Assembly (NCBI RefSeq): GCF_004363245.1
Contig: NZ_SNYV01000014.1
Coordinates: 372,001-436,000, forward strand
Direction of reading: 5' to 3'
From: Sphingobacterium yanglingense
Lineage (GTDB): Bacteria; Bacteroidota; Bacteroidia; Sphingobacteriales; Sphingobacteriaceae
DNA: 64,000 nucleotides
Shown here: one piece after another, positions 29,467 to 37,500 of the stretch
Numbering within the stretch: position 1 is the stretch's first letter
Layout: the number at the start of each line of letters is the position of its first letter
The notes under the pieces: generated by a model
Databases searched by the model: none
What the model saw: only the letters and a program-made list of their open reading frames with translations
What the model was told of the DNA's origin: nothing
Program-made: the position numbers and the translations under genes

Positions 29467-30468
29467 ATGGCTCAAGGTTCAAATTTTGTTGATTATGTAA
29501 AGGTGTGTTGTCGATCAGGGCATGGAGGGGCTGGATCTTCGCATTTGCATCGTGACAAATTCACGGCCAAGGGTGGTCCAGACGGAGGAGATGGAGGAAG
29601 AGGTGGACATATTATATTAAAAGGTTCAACACAGCATTGGACCTTGCTCCATTTGAAGTATCGTAAGCATATTATTGCGGAATCCGGTGGTCCAGGAGGA
29701 TCAGCTTTAAGAACTGGTGCAAATGGTCAAGATGAGATACTAGAAGTTCCTTTAGGTACAGTCGCTAAGGATGCTGAGACAGGAGAAATTCTGTTCGAGA
29801 TTACCGAAGAAGGAGAAACTAAAGTTCTTACTGCGGGAGGAAAAGGTGGTTTGGGAAATTGGCACTTTAAGAGTTCCACACAGCAGACACCCCGATTTTC
29901 TCAACCTGGATTACCAGGGATTGAACAGTGGGTGATCTTGGAGCTTAAGGTATTGGCAGACGTAGGTCTCGTTGGTTTTCCTAATGCAGGAAAATCTACA
30001 TTATTGTCTGTAGTTTCGGCTGCAAAGCCCGAAATTGCCAATTATCCGTTTACAACCCTTGTTCCGAATCTTGGAATAGTAAGTTATCGTGACAATAAAT
30101 CGTTTGTGATGGCTGATATTCCGGGGATCATAGAAGGAGCGTCGGAGGGTAAAGGTTTGGGAATTAGATTTTTAAGGCATATAGAGCGTAATTCAGTTCT
30201 TCTTTTTATGGTTCCTGCAGACACAGACCGTACAATAGAAGAGGAGTACAATATTTTATTAAATGAGTTGACCTCTTATAATGATGAGCTTTTGACAAAG
30301 CCTCGCTTATTGGTGGTTACAAAATCTGATATGTTGGATGAAGAACTCGAGGAACAAATGAAGGCGGAGCTGCCTAAAGATATTCCTTATATTTTTATTT
30401 CTTCTGTCGCCAACAAAAATATTCTTCCGCTGAAGGATATGCTGTGGAAGGTGATCAATGAGCAATAA
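29467..30468 (+). CDS. obg: GTPase Obg (CgtA), ribosome assembly
   Basis: Essential GTPase in 50S subunit maturation and stress control. At 333 residues it has the glycine-rich N-terminal Obg fold ([19 protein letters not shown] and later [21 protein letters not shown]) and the G domain (P-loop GFPNAGKST at 170-178, [29 protein letters not shown]). The variable C-terminal OCT domain is absent, as in many members of this phylum. Confidence 0.96.
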   Translation: MAQGSNFVDYVKVCCRSGHGGAGSSHLHRDKFTAKGGPDGGDGGRGGHIILKGSTQHWTLLHLKYRKHIIAESGGPGGSALRTGANGQDEILEVPLGTVAKDAETGEILFEITEEGETKVLTAGGKGGLGNWHFKSSTQQTPRFSQPGLPGIEQWVILELKVLADVGLVGFPNAGKSTLLSVVSAAKPEIANYPFTTLVPNLGIVSYRDNKSFVMADIPGIIEGASEGKGLGIRFLRHIERNSVLLFMVPADTDRTIEEEYNILLNELTSYNDELLTKPRLLVVTKSDMLDEELEEQMKAELPKDIPYIFISSVANKNILPLKDMLWKVINEQ

Positions 30469-30527
30469 TTTAATGGTTTAGTAATGAGTCTGTTTTAGAT
30501 TACACTTCAAAAAAAGCAGATAAATGT

Positions 30528-30557
30528 TTGTAAAAACCAGTAAAATGTCTACTTTTG
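30528..30557 (+). promoter_or_regulatory. Promoter of first tRNA-Lys
   Basis: TTG (30528-30530), a 19-bp spacer and TACTTTTG (30550-30557). The element lies just before the duplicated unit begins, so the -33 region is not shared with the second copy. Confidence 0.75.
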
Positions 30558-30601
30558 CAACACTTCAAACAAACGAAGTATAATTCGAAATAAAGAATTA
30601 G

Positions 30602-30674
30602 GATTCCGTAGCTCAGCTGGTAGAGCAATACACTTTTAATGTATGGGTCCTGGGTTCGAATCCCAGCGGGATCA
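30602..30674 (+). tRNA. tRNA-Lys (anticodon TTT), copy 1
   Basis: Cloverleaf of 73 nt. GATTCCG pairs with CGGGATC (one G-U), discriminator A. The anticodon loop CTTTTAA sits within ATACA/TGTAT. The T-arm CTGGG-TTCGAAT-CCCAG is perfect. Identical in sequence to the copy at 31108-31180. Confidence 0.95.
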
Positions 30675-30675
30675 C

Positions 30676-30709
30676 AAAAAAAGCCTCAACAAAAGTTGAG
30701 GCTTTTTTT
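30676..30709 (+). terminator. Terminator after tRNA-Lys copy 1
   Basis: AAAAAAAGCCTCAAC pairs perfectly with GTTGAGGCTTTTTTT around an AAAA loop. Confidence 0.9.
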
Positions 30710-30809
30710 GTGTCCTTTAGGGTCGAAGCTAGGGGGTCGATCCGAAGGAGGTTCAGGGATGTGTTCGGGGTTGAGGGGCTGAACTAATTCCAGCGAGATA
30801 AGTAACCTG

Positions 30810-31059
30810 AGTTGGAAAGTTGAGGTTAGGGGGAGCAGATTTCGAAAGAATTTCCAGATATGCTGGAAGGAAAGAGTTCTAAGTTGTGCTTTTTGCAAGA
30901 GACAGAAGCTTTTTTCGGTATGGAGCAGTAGGCTTAGTTTTTGTTAAGTTGTTTTAAACCAGATTGCTATATTAGCTTGTTCGTTTTAACTATTGCAAAA
31001 AGCAGATTTGTTTAATTTATCTACGCTTAAGCCTTGCATTTAAAGATATTTTTCTTACC
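30810..31059. other. Unique 250-bp spacer between the tRNA-Lys units
   Basis: No convincing reading frame. The only recognised element is the promoter of the second tRNA-Lys near its end (31034-31063). The stretch is not repeated elsewhere in the window. Confidence 0.6.
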
Positions 31060-31063
31060 TTTG
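31034..31063 (+). promoter_or_regulatory. Promoter of second tRNA-Lys
   Basis: TTG (31034-31036), a 19-bp spacer and TACCTTTG (31056-31063). The upstream half differs from that of copy 1, so the second gene has its own -33 region. Confidence 0.75.
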
Positions 31064-31107
31064 CAACACTTCAAACAAACGAAGTATAATTCGAAATAAA
31101 GAATTAG

Positions 31108-31180
31108 GATTCCGTAGCTCAGCTGGTAGAGCAATACACTTTTAATGTATGGGTCCTGGGTTCGAATCCCAGCGGGATCA
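31108..31180 (+). tRNA. tRNA-Lys (anticodon TTT), copy 2
   Basis: Identical over 73 nt to copy 1, including discriminator A and anticodon loop CTTTTAA. Followed by its own terminator (31182-31215), in which the loop differs from copy 1. Confidence 0.95.
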
Positions 31181-31181
31181 C

Positions 31182-31215
31182 AAAAAAAGCCTCAACTTTC
31201 GTTGAGGCTTTTTTT
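31182..31215 (+). terminator. Terminator after tRNA-Lys copy 2
   Basis: AAAAAAAGCCTCAAC pairs with GTTGAGGCTTTTTTT around TTTC. The loop sequence differs from copy 1 while the stem is unchanged. Confidence 0.9.
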
Positions 31216-31362
31216 GTGCCCTTTAGGGTCGAAGCCATAGGTTCGATCCGAAGGAGGTTCAGGGATATGTTCGGGGTTGAGGGGCTGAACCAATCCCAGC
31301 GGGTATAAGTAATCTGGCAGTGACAGAAGGATCTCGAATTAGGATGTCCTTTTGCGTCAGCT

Positions 31363-31908
31363 GTTACATCAAGTGCCGCAACTGATGAATCAAATGGAGT
31401 AGCAGATTAATCAAATGGGTCGGACGATGAATCAATTGGCTTGGGAGTATAATCAAATGAATTGGATGATGAATCAACGCAGACAAAAGATTAATCAAAT
31501 GACTTGGGCATATAATCAAAGAAGATAGATGATGATTCAAATAGACTAATCTATTCATCAAGCGGTACAGGCGATAGATCAGGTGGGATAATCTATTCAT
31601 CAAGCGGTACAGACGATAGATCAAGTGGGATAATCTATAAATCAAATGTGCTGATCTATTAATCAACTGCTGTTCATCATGAATCAAATTCATCAAGAGA
31701 TTAATCAAATGAAACGCGCTATTAATCATCTACTACAGGCGCATCATCGAATGGACTGTATGATGAATCAGATAGGGGAGATTATTGATCAAATGGAGCA
31801 ACTGATGAATAGAATGGGCAAGATGATGAATCAACTGAGGTAGGAGATAAATCAAGCGGAGCGTTTGATAAAGCAGACGTGGCAGTCGATGAATATATTT
31901 GGGAACAA
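31363..31908. repeat. Degenerate tandem array with strict 21-bp period
   Basis: Twenty-six consecutive 21-bp units (boundaries at 31384 + 21n, plus one unit before) without a single length change. The consensus is roughly GATnAATCAAATGG followed by seven variable bases; ATCAA is the best-kept core. Two neighbouring pairs (31552-31593 and 31594-31635) are nearly identical, pointing to recent internal duplication. On the plus strand one frame reads as heptads I/M-N-Q-M/L-x-x-x but has seven stops. On the minus strand one frame reads L-I-x-x-L/P-x-H with a single stop, in the unit at 31720-31740. It may be a decayed coiled-coil gene or a non-coding array whose 21-bp period equals two DNA turns. 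Confidence 0.9.
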
Positions 31909-32068
31909 TGGAAGTACGCTGTACCTATTTTGTGACATCAATATGAATTTGAATCGGAAAGCCATGAGTTGATAATTAAGCAGAATTACCTAAATTTGTT
32001 CCGCGCACTGCTATTGGTATGTTTTGGGTTGATATTCAGTTTGATTGCTTGTTTTAGGAGTCTAGTAT
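31909..32068. other. Spacer before the ECF sigma gene
   Basis: With 31317-31362 this is the non-repeat remainder of an 888-bp gene-free stretch (31181-32068). No reading frame or hairpin stands out. It presumably holds the promoter of the sigma factor gene, but no TAnnTTTG box was identified. Confidence 0.5.
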
Positions 32069-32662
32069 ATGTCTGAACTAATTGTTGATGAAGATTGGTT
32101 AATACAGCTTTCAGAAGGAACAAATGAAGCTTATGAAAAGCTATTTGCGACCTACTGGCCTCGTATTAATGCTTTGGTGCATAAGTTAGTCAAATCCGAG
32201 ATCCAAGCGGAGGACCTGACACAGGAAATTTTCATCAAGATCTGGAACAACAAACAAGAACTTCCCTCGATACGGAATCTTGATGCTTATATCTATACCG
32301 TGGCACGGCATGCTAGCCTTGATTTTTTGAAGAAACGTGTCTTAGTCACCGAGAATATTGAAAACTTGATTGTCTATTTGAGTGATGATGCACTCGGACC
32401 AGAACAAAAGGTCTTGTATAAAGATCTAGAGAGCTGTCTGCAGAACGGGATAGATTCCTTGCCATTAAATATTAGAGAAGTATTTATGCTTAGTCGCTAT
32501 CAAGGTCTGTCCCATGAAGAGATTGCAGAGCAATTGGGAATATCGGTTTATACCTCCAAAACTTATGTCGTTAGGGCACTAAAAGCGTTACGTTTGTATA
32601 TCCGTCATCATGGAGAAGTACAATCCATCCTTGTTGCTTTCTTAATTTTAAATCGCATGTAA
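32069..32662 (+). CDS. ECF RNA polymerase sigma factor (Bacteroidota SusC/D-linked type)
   Basis: Sigma-70 family protein of 197 residues. Region 2 spans about 17-90 (YEKLFATYWPRINALVHKLVKSEIQAEDLTQEIFIKIW) and region 4 about 120-180 (LPLNIREVFMLSRYQGLSHEEIAEQLGISVYTSKTYVVRALKALR). The QAEDLTQEIFIKIW motif and the following FecR and SusC/SusD genes identify it as the outer-membrane-signal type. It would be released by the next gene product when the transporter binds substrate. Confidence 0.93.
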   Translation: MSELIVDEDWLIQLSEGTNEAYEKLFATYWPRINALVHKLVKSEIQAEDLTQEIFIKIWNNKQELPSIRNLDAYIYTVARHASLDFLKKRVLVTENIENLIVYLSDDALGPEQKVLYKDLESCLQNGIDSLPLNIREVFMLSRYQGLSHEEIAEQLGISVYTSKTYVVRALKALRLYIRHHGEVQSILVAFLILNRM

Positions 32663-32849
32663 AATACATGTCTGTTTACTATTCCCTTACTTAATATCTG
32701 CATTTCTGATTGTTTAAAGATTATTTCTTTTTGAAAATAATTCATTGAATAGCAGATGTTTATGTGTTTTTTGTTAAAAAATAGCTATTGTTTAGTATTC
32801 CTTACACCCCTTATTTCGTCATTATATTTTAGGGACCTTATACCTGATC

Positions 32850-33998
32850 ATGAAGAAAGTAGAACGAATTACCTTTTTATACCATAAATATGTTCACGAA
32901 TCGCTGACCACCGAAGAACTTCTGGAGTGGATAGAGATTATACAGGATCCTGTAAATACCACTTTTCTGGATAACCTCCTTAACGATACGCTGGTAGAAT
33001 TAAATCCCGAAGAATATGCTCAAAATTGGAAGCCAGCCTTTAATCGTTTTTCTGAAACCGTGGGCCTAGAGCGAAATCGCGGAGCTAAGGTTCGATTGTT
33101 CCGTTACTGGCCATTTGCAGCTGCTGTAGCGGCACTATTTGTTTTATTTAGTACTTATTTTATTTGGAAGCAGTCCGCTGAACAACAGGTTATTGTTGCT
33201 GAGCTTCCCAAAGAAGACGTTGCACCAGGTGGTTATGCAGCTATTCTTCGTTCGGCCGATGGAACAGCACTCAACCTAAGTGAACAAGGCGAATTGCTCG
33301 TAGGACAAAGCGGTCTTGAAGATGGTGAAGGAAACCTACTAAATACCGGAAATTCGGAAACGATATGGCGAACGATAGAAGTACCTAAAAAAGGACATTA
33401 TAGACTTGTCTTGGCAGATGGTACCCAAGTGTGGTTGAACGCAGCTTCATCACTACGTTTTCCTCTTCATTTTAACGAAGCAAATCGAACAGTATATCTA
33501 GAAGGGGAGGCTTTCTTTGAGGTGACCAAGAATAAGAAACAACCGTTTGTTGTACAGAGTCAAGATCATGCCGTCAAGGTGCTCGGGACCAGCTTTAATA
33601 TATCTGCTTACTCGAAAGAACACATTCAGACAACTTTGGTGACAGGGGCTGTAACGGTTAATACGGGAGATAGGCAGATGGATTTACAGCCAGGTATGCA
33701 GAGTGATGCATTTGGTAGTCGATTGACAAGACGTGTGGTAGATATTGAATCGGTTACGGCTTGGAAGGACAATCGCTTTGTATTTGTTAAAGAACCTTTG
33801 ACGGACATTATGAAGAAGCTGGAGCGCTGGTATGATGTTGAATTTATCATTCAGAAAGGGTCAGAAGAATTGTTAGCAAGAACATTCTCGGGTTCTTTGT
33901 CCCGTTATAGCAACCTATCCGAAACACTGGATCTATTCAGTTATACGGAATTATTGAATTATTCCATTAAAGGAAGAACAGTCTATTTGAGAAAATAG
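32850..33998 (+). CDS. FecR-family anti-sigma factor
   Basis: Single-pass inner-membrane regulator of 382 residues. The cytosolic N-terminal 85 residues should bind the sigma factor, and TM lies at 86-107 (YWPFAAAVAALFVLFSTYFIW). The periplasmic FecR domain (about 170-275) has GHYRLVLADGTQVWLNAASSLRFP and EGEAFFEVTKNKKQPFVV, and the C-terminal DUF4974 domain is at about 315-380. It receives the signal from the STN domain of the SusC-type transporter. The gap from the sigma gene is 187 bp. Confidence 0.93.
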   Translation: MKKVERITFLYHKYVHESLTTEELLEWIEIIQDPVNTTFLDNLLNDTLVELNPEEYAQNWKPAFNRFSETVGLERNRGAKVRLFRYWPFAAAVAALFVLFSTYFIWKQSAEQQVIVAELPKEDVAPGGYAAILRSADGTALNLSEQGELLVGQSGLEDGEGNLLNTGNSETIWRTIEVPKKGHYRLVLADGTQVWLNAASSLRFPLHFNEANRTVYLEGEAFFEVTKNKKQPFVVQSQDHAVKVLGTSFNISAYSKEHIQTTLVTGAVTVNTGDRQMDLQPGMQSDAFGSRLTRRVVDIESVTAWKDNRFVFVKEPLTDIMKKLERWYDVEFIIQKGSEELLARTFSGSLSRYSNLSETLDLFSYTELLNYSIKGRTVYLRK

Positions 33999-34083
33999 AT
34001 TTAAGTATGAGCTTTTTGAACATTTAAATTATATAGCGTAAAACTAACGTTGAGTAAAGCAGCCTAAACAATTAACTAATAAA

Positions 34084-37000
34084 ATGAAGTACAACCAAAA
34101 GAAAGAAAGATGGAATAAGAATCTTTCGACCGCATTATGGGCGATGAAGACAAAGGTATTGCCGGTAGCAGTGGCTTTTACTCTTGTGTCTTTTCAAGGA
34201 GATGTCCAGGTAGTCAATATCCGGGAGAACCAGATCCGGATGGAAAAACTGATCAAAGAAATACAAAAGCAAACAGGGTACAACTTTTTGTATGATGACC
34301 AATTACTGGAACACCAAGGGGTAAAGAGTATTCGCATTGATGGACTTTCTGTCACCAAGGCACTGGATATGGCTTTAGCTGGAACAGATATTACCTACGT
34401 CATCAAAGACAAGAGTATCGTACTAAAGAAGAAAAAAGTAGCAATAGCTAGCTCGGCCGCTAACAACGCTCTACAGGAGGCAGTGGTGAGCGGAGTGTTA
34501 CGTAACGATCAGGGAAATACGATTGCAGGATCGACTATCCGTAATACCAGGACAGGAGCAGTGGTTACGACCAATACGGAAGGAAAGTTCTCAATAGCTG
34601 CAAAATCAGATGATATCCTGGAGTTTAGCTTTTTAGGCTATCAAAAAGGACAGTATAAGGTCAAAGAGGTGAATAAGCCAATAACGATGACGCTTTCTGT
34701 AGCGGTCAACGAATTGACTGATGTCGTGGTAGTGGGCTATGGTTCACAGCAGAAAAAGGTAGTTACCGGTGCTATCAATACGATAAAAGGAGAGGAGCTT
34801 TCCAAGTCACCAGCAGTTAATATTTCGAATACCCTAATGGGTAGAGCACCAGGGTTAAGCTCGACTATGATATCTGGAGCACCGGACCGTGATCGGGCAG
34901 CGATAAAGATCCGTGGTATGGGCGAGGCATTGATTGTAATCGATGGTGTAGCACGTGAGGGGCAGGGCCTGATCGGTATGGAGATGGATAAGCTGGATCC
35001 AAATGCTATCGAAAGTGTAACTGTACTGAAAGACGCATCCGCAGCAGTATATGGTACTCGTGGTGCAAATGGAGTGATATTGATTACGACCAAAAAGGGA
35101 TACCGTGACCGTCTAGACATTAATTACGCAGGTCAGTTTGGTATACAGCAGAGTACACGTCTGCCTAAGTTTCTGGATTCGTACAATTATGCATTGTTGA
35201 ATAATGAGATGTACGACAATGATATTGCGGATCGCGGAAACTCACCACGTAGAAAATATACAGCAGAGGAGTTACAGAAATTCTTAGACGGTTCGGATCC
35301 TGATCGATATCCAAATACAGACTGGTATGGTGATGTCTTGGATAAAACAGCCTTATTACATAAACATAATGTGAATGTCGGTGGTGGCGGTAAGAATGCC
35401 CGTTACTTTTTGTCGGGATCTTTTACGGATCAGAACGGTTTGATGAAGACCTCTGAAATGAAGCGTTATGGTATCGTCAGTAATACAGACTATGATGTGA
35501 CACCGAATACCAATCTGTCGGTTTCCTTAAACTATATCACCGAGACTTCGGACAATCCAGCTTCTCACCCAGAGGATATTTTTGGACGCTTAGCTGCACT
35601 GGGTTCTGTTATGCCATCTCGTTTTTCGAATGGTCTATATGCCTATTCAGGTTATGCCGGTAATCCGATTACAGACGTAATGGCCGAGAGTGGTTATAAG
35701 AGAAATACACGTAATGTGTTTACAGGAAGTTTCGGATTGACGCAAAAGATTCCTTTTGTACCTGGACTATCTGCTGGCGCATTCGTTGCTGTGGATCGCA
35801 ACAGCTCTTTTCAAAAATCATTCGCTATACCGTTCCCTCAGTATACACTGGCTGATACAAAGGATGAGTACACCTTGCAAAATGGAACTGAAAAAGCACG
35901 TATGGAGCAATCCTACAATCAGAACAATAATGTCAATGTACAGCTGAAGCTGAATTACAAACGTCATTTTGGACAGCATAATATTGATGCAATGGCGCTA
36001 TATGAACAGAACGAGTTCAAGAGCGATGTATTCTCGGCAGAGCGTAGCAATTTCCCGGTTTCTAGTTTGGATCAATTGTTTTTGGGAGATATCAAGACAC
36101 AGAAAAACTTAGGTTCAGCATCGGAGAATGCTAGACGCAGTGTGGTCGGAAGAGTGCAGTATAACTATGATCAACGTTACGTGGTAGAAGGAAGCTTCCG
36201 TTATGATAGTTCTCCATATTATCCTAAAGGAAAGCGTAATGGTTTTTTTCCTGCATTATCAGCAGCTTGGAACATTTCTGAGGAAGATTTCTTCAAAGAA
36301 CGTTTTGCTTTCGTAGATAATCTGAAGTTAAGAAGTTCTTTTGGGCGCTTAGGGAACGACGGTGGAAACCTATATACCTACTTCTATAATTATGCACTTA
36401 TTCCTGCGGGATATGTATTCGGTACGTCAGATAATATAAGTCCACTAGCTCGTATCTCTAATCTGACTGTTCCAAATACAAATATCACTTGGGAGAAGGT
36501 GGACGCATTTGATATCGGTATTGATGCGACACTTTGGAATGGTAAGTTGGGCTTTGAGGTCGATTACTACAATAAGAATAAATTTGATATCCTGCGTTCG
36601 AGGAATTACGACGTACCATTGACATTCGGTATTAATCCAGCGTTGCAGAACTTTGCTAAAGAACGCTATTATGGTTATGAGGCATCCGTGTCCCATAGAA
36701 ATACACTTGGCAACGTACGGGTCAATGCACGTCTGAATATGACCTATACGAAGAGTACAGTCGTGAACTACGGAGAGAATGATGCGGTATTGCCAGGATT
36801 GCGCCAAGAAGGATCTACAATCGGTATATCACGTATTTTGAAAGCAGATGGTATATTCCGCAACGACGAAGAAGCGGGCAATTGGCCAAAATATCTGAAT
36901 AGTCCAAATGGCTCACCGATTACTCCAAAAGCAGGAGATATCCGTTATGTCGATATGAACGGGGATGGTGTCGTAGAGTTGTATAGCGGTAGTGCAGACC

Positions 37001-37479
37001 GAGCTTTTGAAGCGACCTATATTTATCCACCAACAGTCTACGGTTTGAATCTAAGTGCTTCTTGGAAAGGTCTCTCTGTAGATGCTTTCTTTCAGGCCTC
37101 CACAGATGTGTATATAAACTATAAACCAGGAGATGATCTTGCCAACTTCTATGAGTTGCATCTTGATCGTTGGACACCAGAAAACTTAGACGCTTCGTAT
37201 CCTCGTCTATTGTCCAATCATGAGAATAACAAGTTACCGTCTACATTCTATGTGAAGAATGGTAATTATTTGAAATTGCGTACAGCGCAGGTAGCGTACG
37301 AGTTTCCGAAAGATTGGATCAAGCGAGCAGGCATCAAGTCCTTAGGTGTTAATTTTCAAGGACAGAACCTGTTTACCATCAGTGCTAGCAAGCGCTTTGA
37401 CCCAGAATCTACAGGAGCATCGGCGAGTCTGTATCCACCACAAAGAATCTATACGTTGGGCTTACGTGTAGGTATCTAA
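34084..37479 (+). CDS. SusC/RagA-type TonB-dependent transporter with STN signalling domain
   Basis: Outer-membrane transporter of 1131 residues. After a long N-terminal leader (TM-like VLPVAVAFTLVSF) come an STN domain at about 55-110 (EKLIKEIQKQTGYNFLYDDQ), a carboxypeptidase-D-like domain at about 135-215, a VVVGYGSQQKKVVTGAI TonB-box region, the plug (IRGMGEALIVIDGV, DASAAVYGTRGANGVILITTKKG), and a large beta-barrel ending YTLGLRVGI. The STN domain matches the upstream sigma/FecR pair. It should form a lidded complex with the SusD-type protein encoded 21 bp downstream. Confidence 0.96.
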   Translation: MKYNQKKERWNKNLSTALWAMKTKVLPVAVAFTLVSFQGDVQVVNIRENQIRMEKLIKEIQKQTGYNFLYDDQLLEHQGVKSIRIDGLSVTKALDMALAGTDITYVIKDKSIVLKKKKVAIASSAANNALQEAVVSGVLRNDQGNTIAGSTIRNTRTGAVVTTNTEGKFSIAAKSDDILEFSFLGYQKGQYKVKEVNKPITMTLSVAVNELTDVVVVGYGSQQKKVVTGAINTIKGEELSKSPAVNISNTLMGRAPGLSSTMISGAPDRDRAAIKIRGMGEALIVIDGVAREGQGLIGMEMDKLDPNAIESVTVLKDASAAVYGTRGANGVILITTKKGYRDRLDINYAGQFGIQQSTRLPKFLDSYNYALLNNEMYDNDIADRGNSPRRKYTAEELQKFLDGSDPDRYPNTDWYGDVLDKTALLHKHNVNVGGGGKNARYFLSGSFTDQNGLMKTSEMKRYGIVSNTDYDVTPNTNLSVSLNYITETSDNPASHPEDIFGRLAALGSVMPSRFSNGLYAYSGYAGNPITDVMAESGYKRNTRNVFTGSFGLTQKIPFVPGLSAGAFVAVDRNSSFQKSFAIPFPQYTLADTKDEYTLQNGTEKARMEQSYNQNNNVNVQLKLNYKRHFGQHNIDAMALYEQNEFKSDVFSAERSNFPVSSLDQLFLGDIKTQKNLGSASENARRSVVGRVQYNYDQRYVVEGSFRYDSSPYYPKGKRNGFFPALSAAWNISEEDFFKERFAFVDNLKLRSSFGRLGNDGGNLYTYFYNYALIPAGYVFGTSDNISPLARISNLTVPNTNITWEKVDAFDIGIDATLWNGKLGFEVDYYNKNKFDILRSRNYDVPLTFGINPALQNFAKERYYGYEASVSHRNTLGNVRVNARLNMTYTKSTVVNYGENDAVLPGLRQEGSTIGISRILKADGIFRNDEEAGNWPKYLNSPNGSPITPKAGDIRYVDMNGDGVVELYSGSADRAFEATYIYPPTVYGLNLSASWKGLSVDAFFQASTDVYINYKPGDDLANFYELHLDRWTPENLDASYPRLLSNHENNKLPSTFYVKNGNYLKLRTAQVAYEFPKDWIKRAGIKSLGVNFQGQNLFTISASKRFDPESTGASASLYPPQRIYTLGLRVGI

Positions 37480-37500
37480 TACTTTAAAGAATTGAAATCC

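Larger units (their letters stand above)
30554..30809 (+). repeat. Direct repeat unit, copy 1 (contains tRNA-Lys)
   Basis: About 256 bp repeated at 31060-31316 with an offset of 506 bp. Identity runs from the TTTG of the -7 box through the leader, the tRNA and most of the terminator. The tail beyond the terminator (about 30712-30809) is conserved with scattered substitutions and one 1-bp length difference. Confidence 0.9.
31060..31316 (+). repeat. Direct repeat unit, copy 2 (contains tRNA-Lys)
   Basis: Second copy of the 30554-30809 unit. The post-terminator tail (31216-31316) is about 85-90 percent identical by eye to that of copy 1. Near its end it carries AATCCCAGCGGG (31292-31303), identical to the 3' part of the tRNA (31165-31176). 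Confidence 0.9.

Noticed and set aside
30686..30898. 70-codon minus-strand frame over the tail of the first tRNA-Lys unit
   Set aside because: It runs through the terminator hairpin, and the copy-2 tail does not preserve the frame convincingly.
31364..31729. 121-codon minus-strand frame within the 21-bp array as a real leucine-rich protein
   Set aside because: Openness follows from the repeat consensus, which contains no stop in that frame. There is no recognisable start context, and the product is a monotonous L-I-x-x-L repeat lacking a domain.
30554..31908. CRISPR array in the repeat region
   Set aside because: Units are contiguous 21-bp degenerate repeats with no spacers, no cas genes are present, and the two long direct repeats contain tRNA genes.
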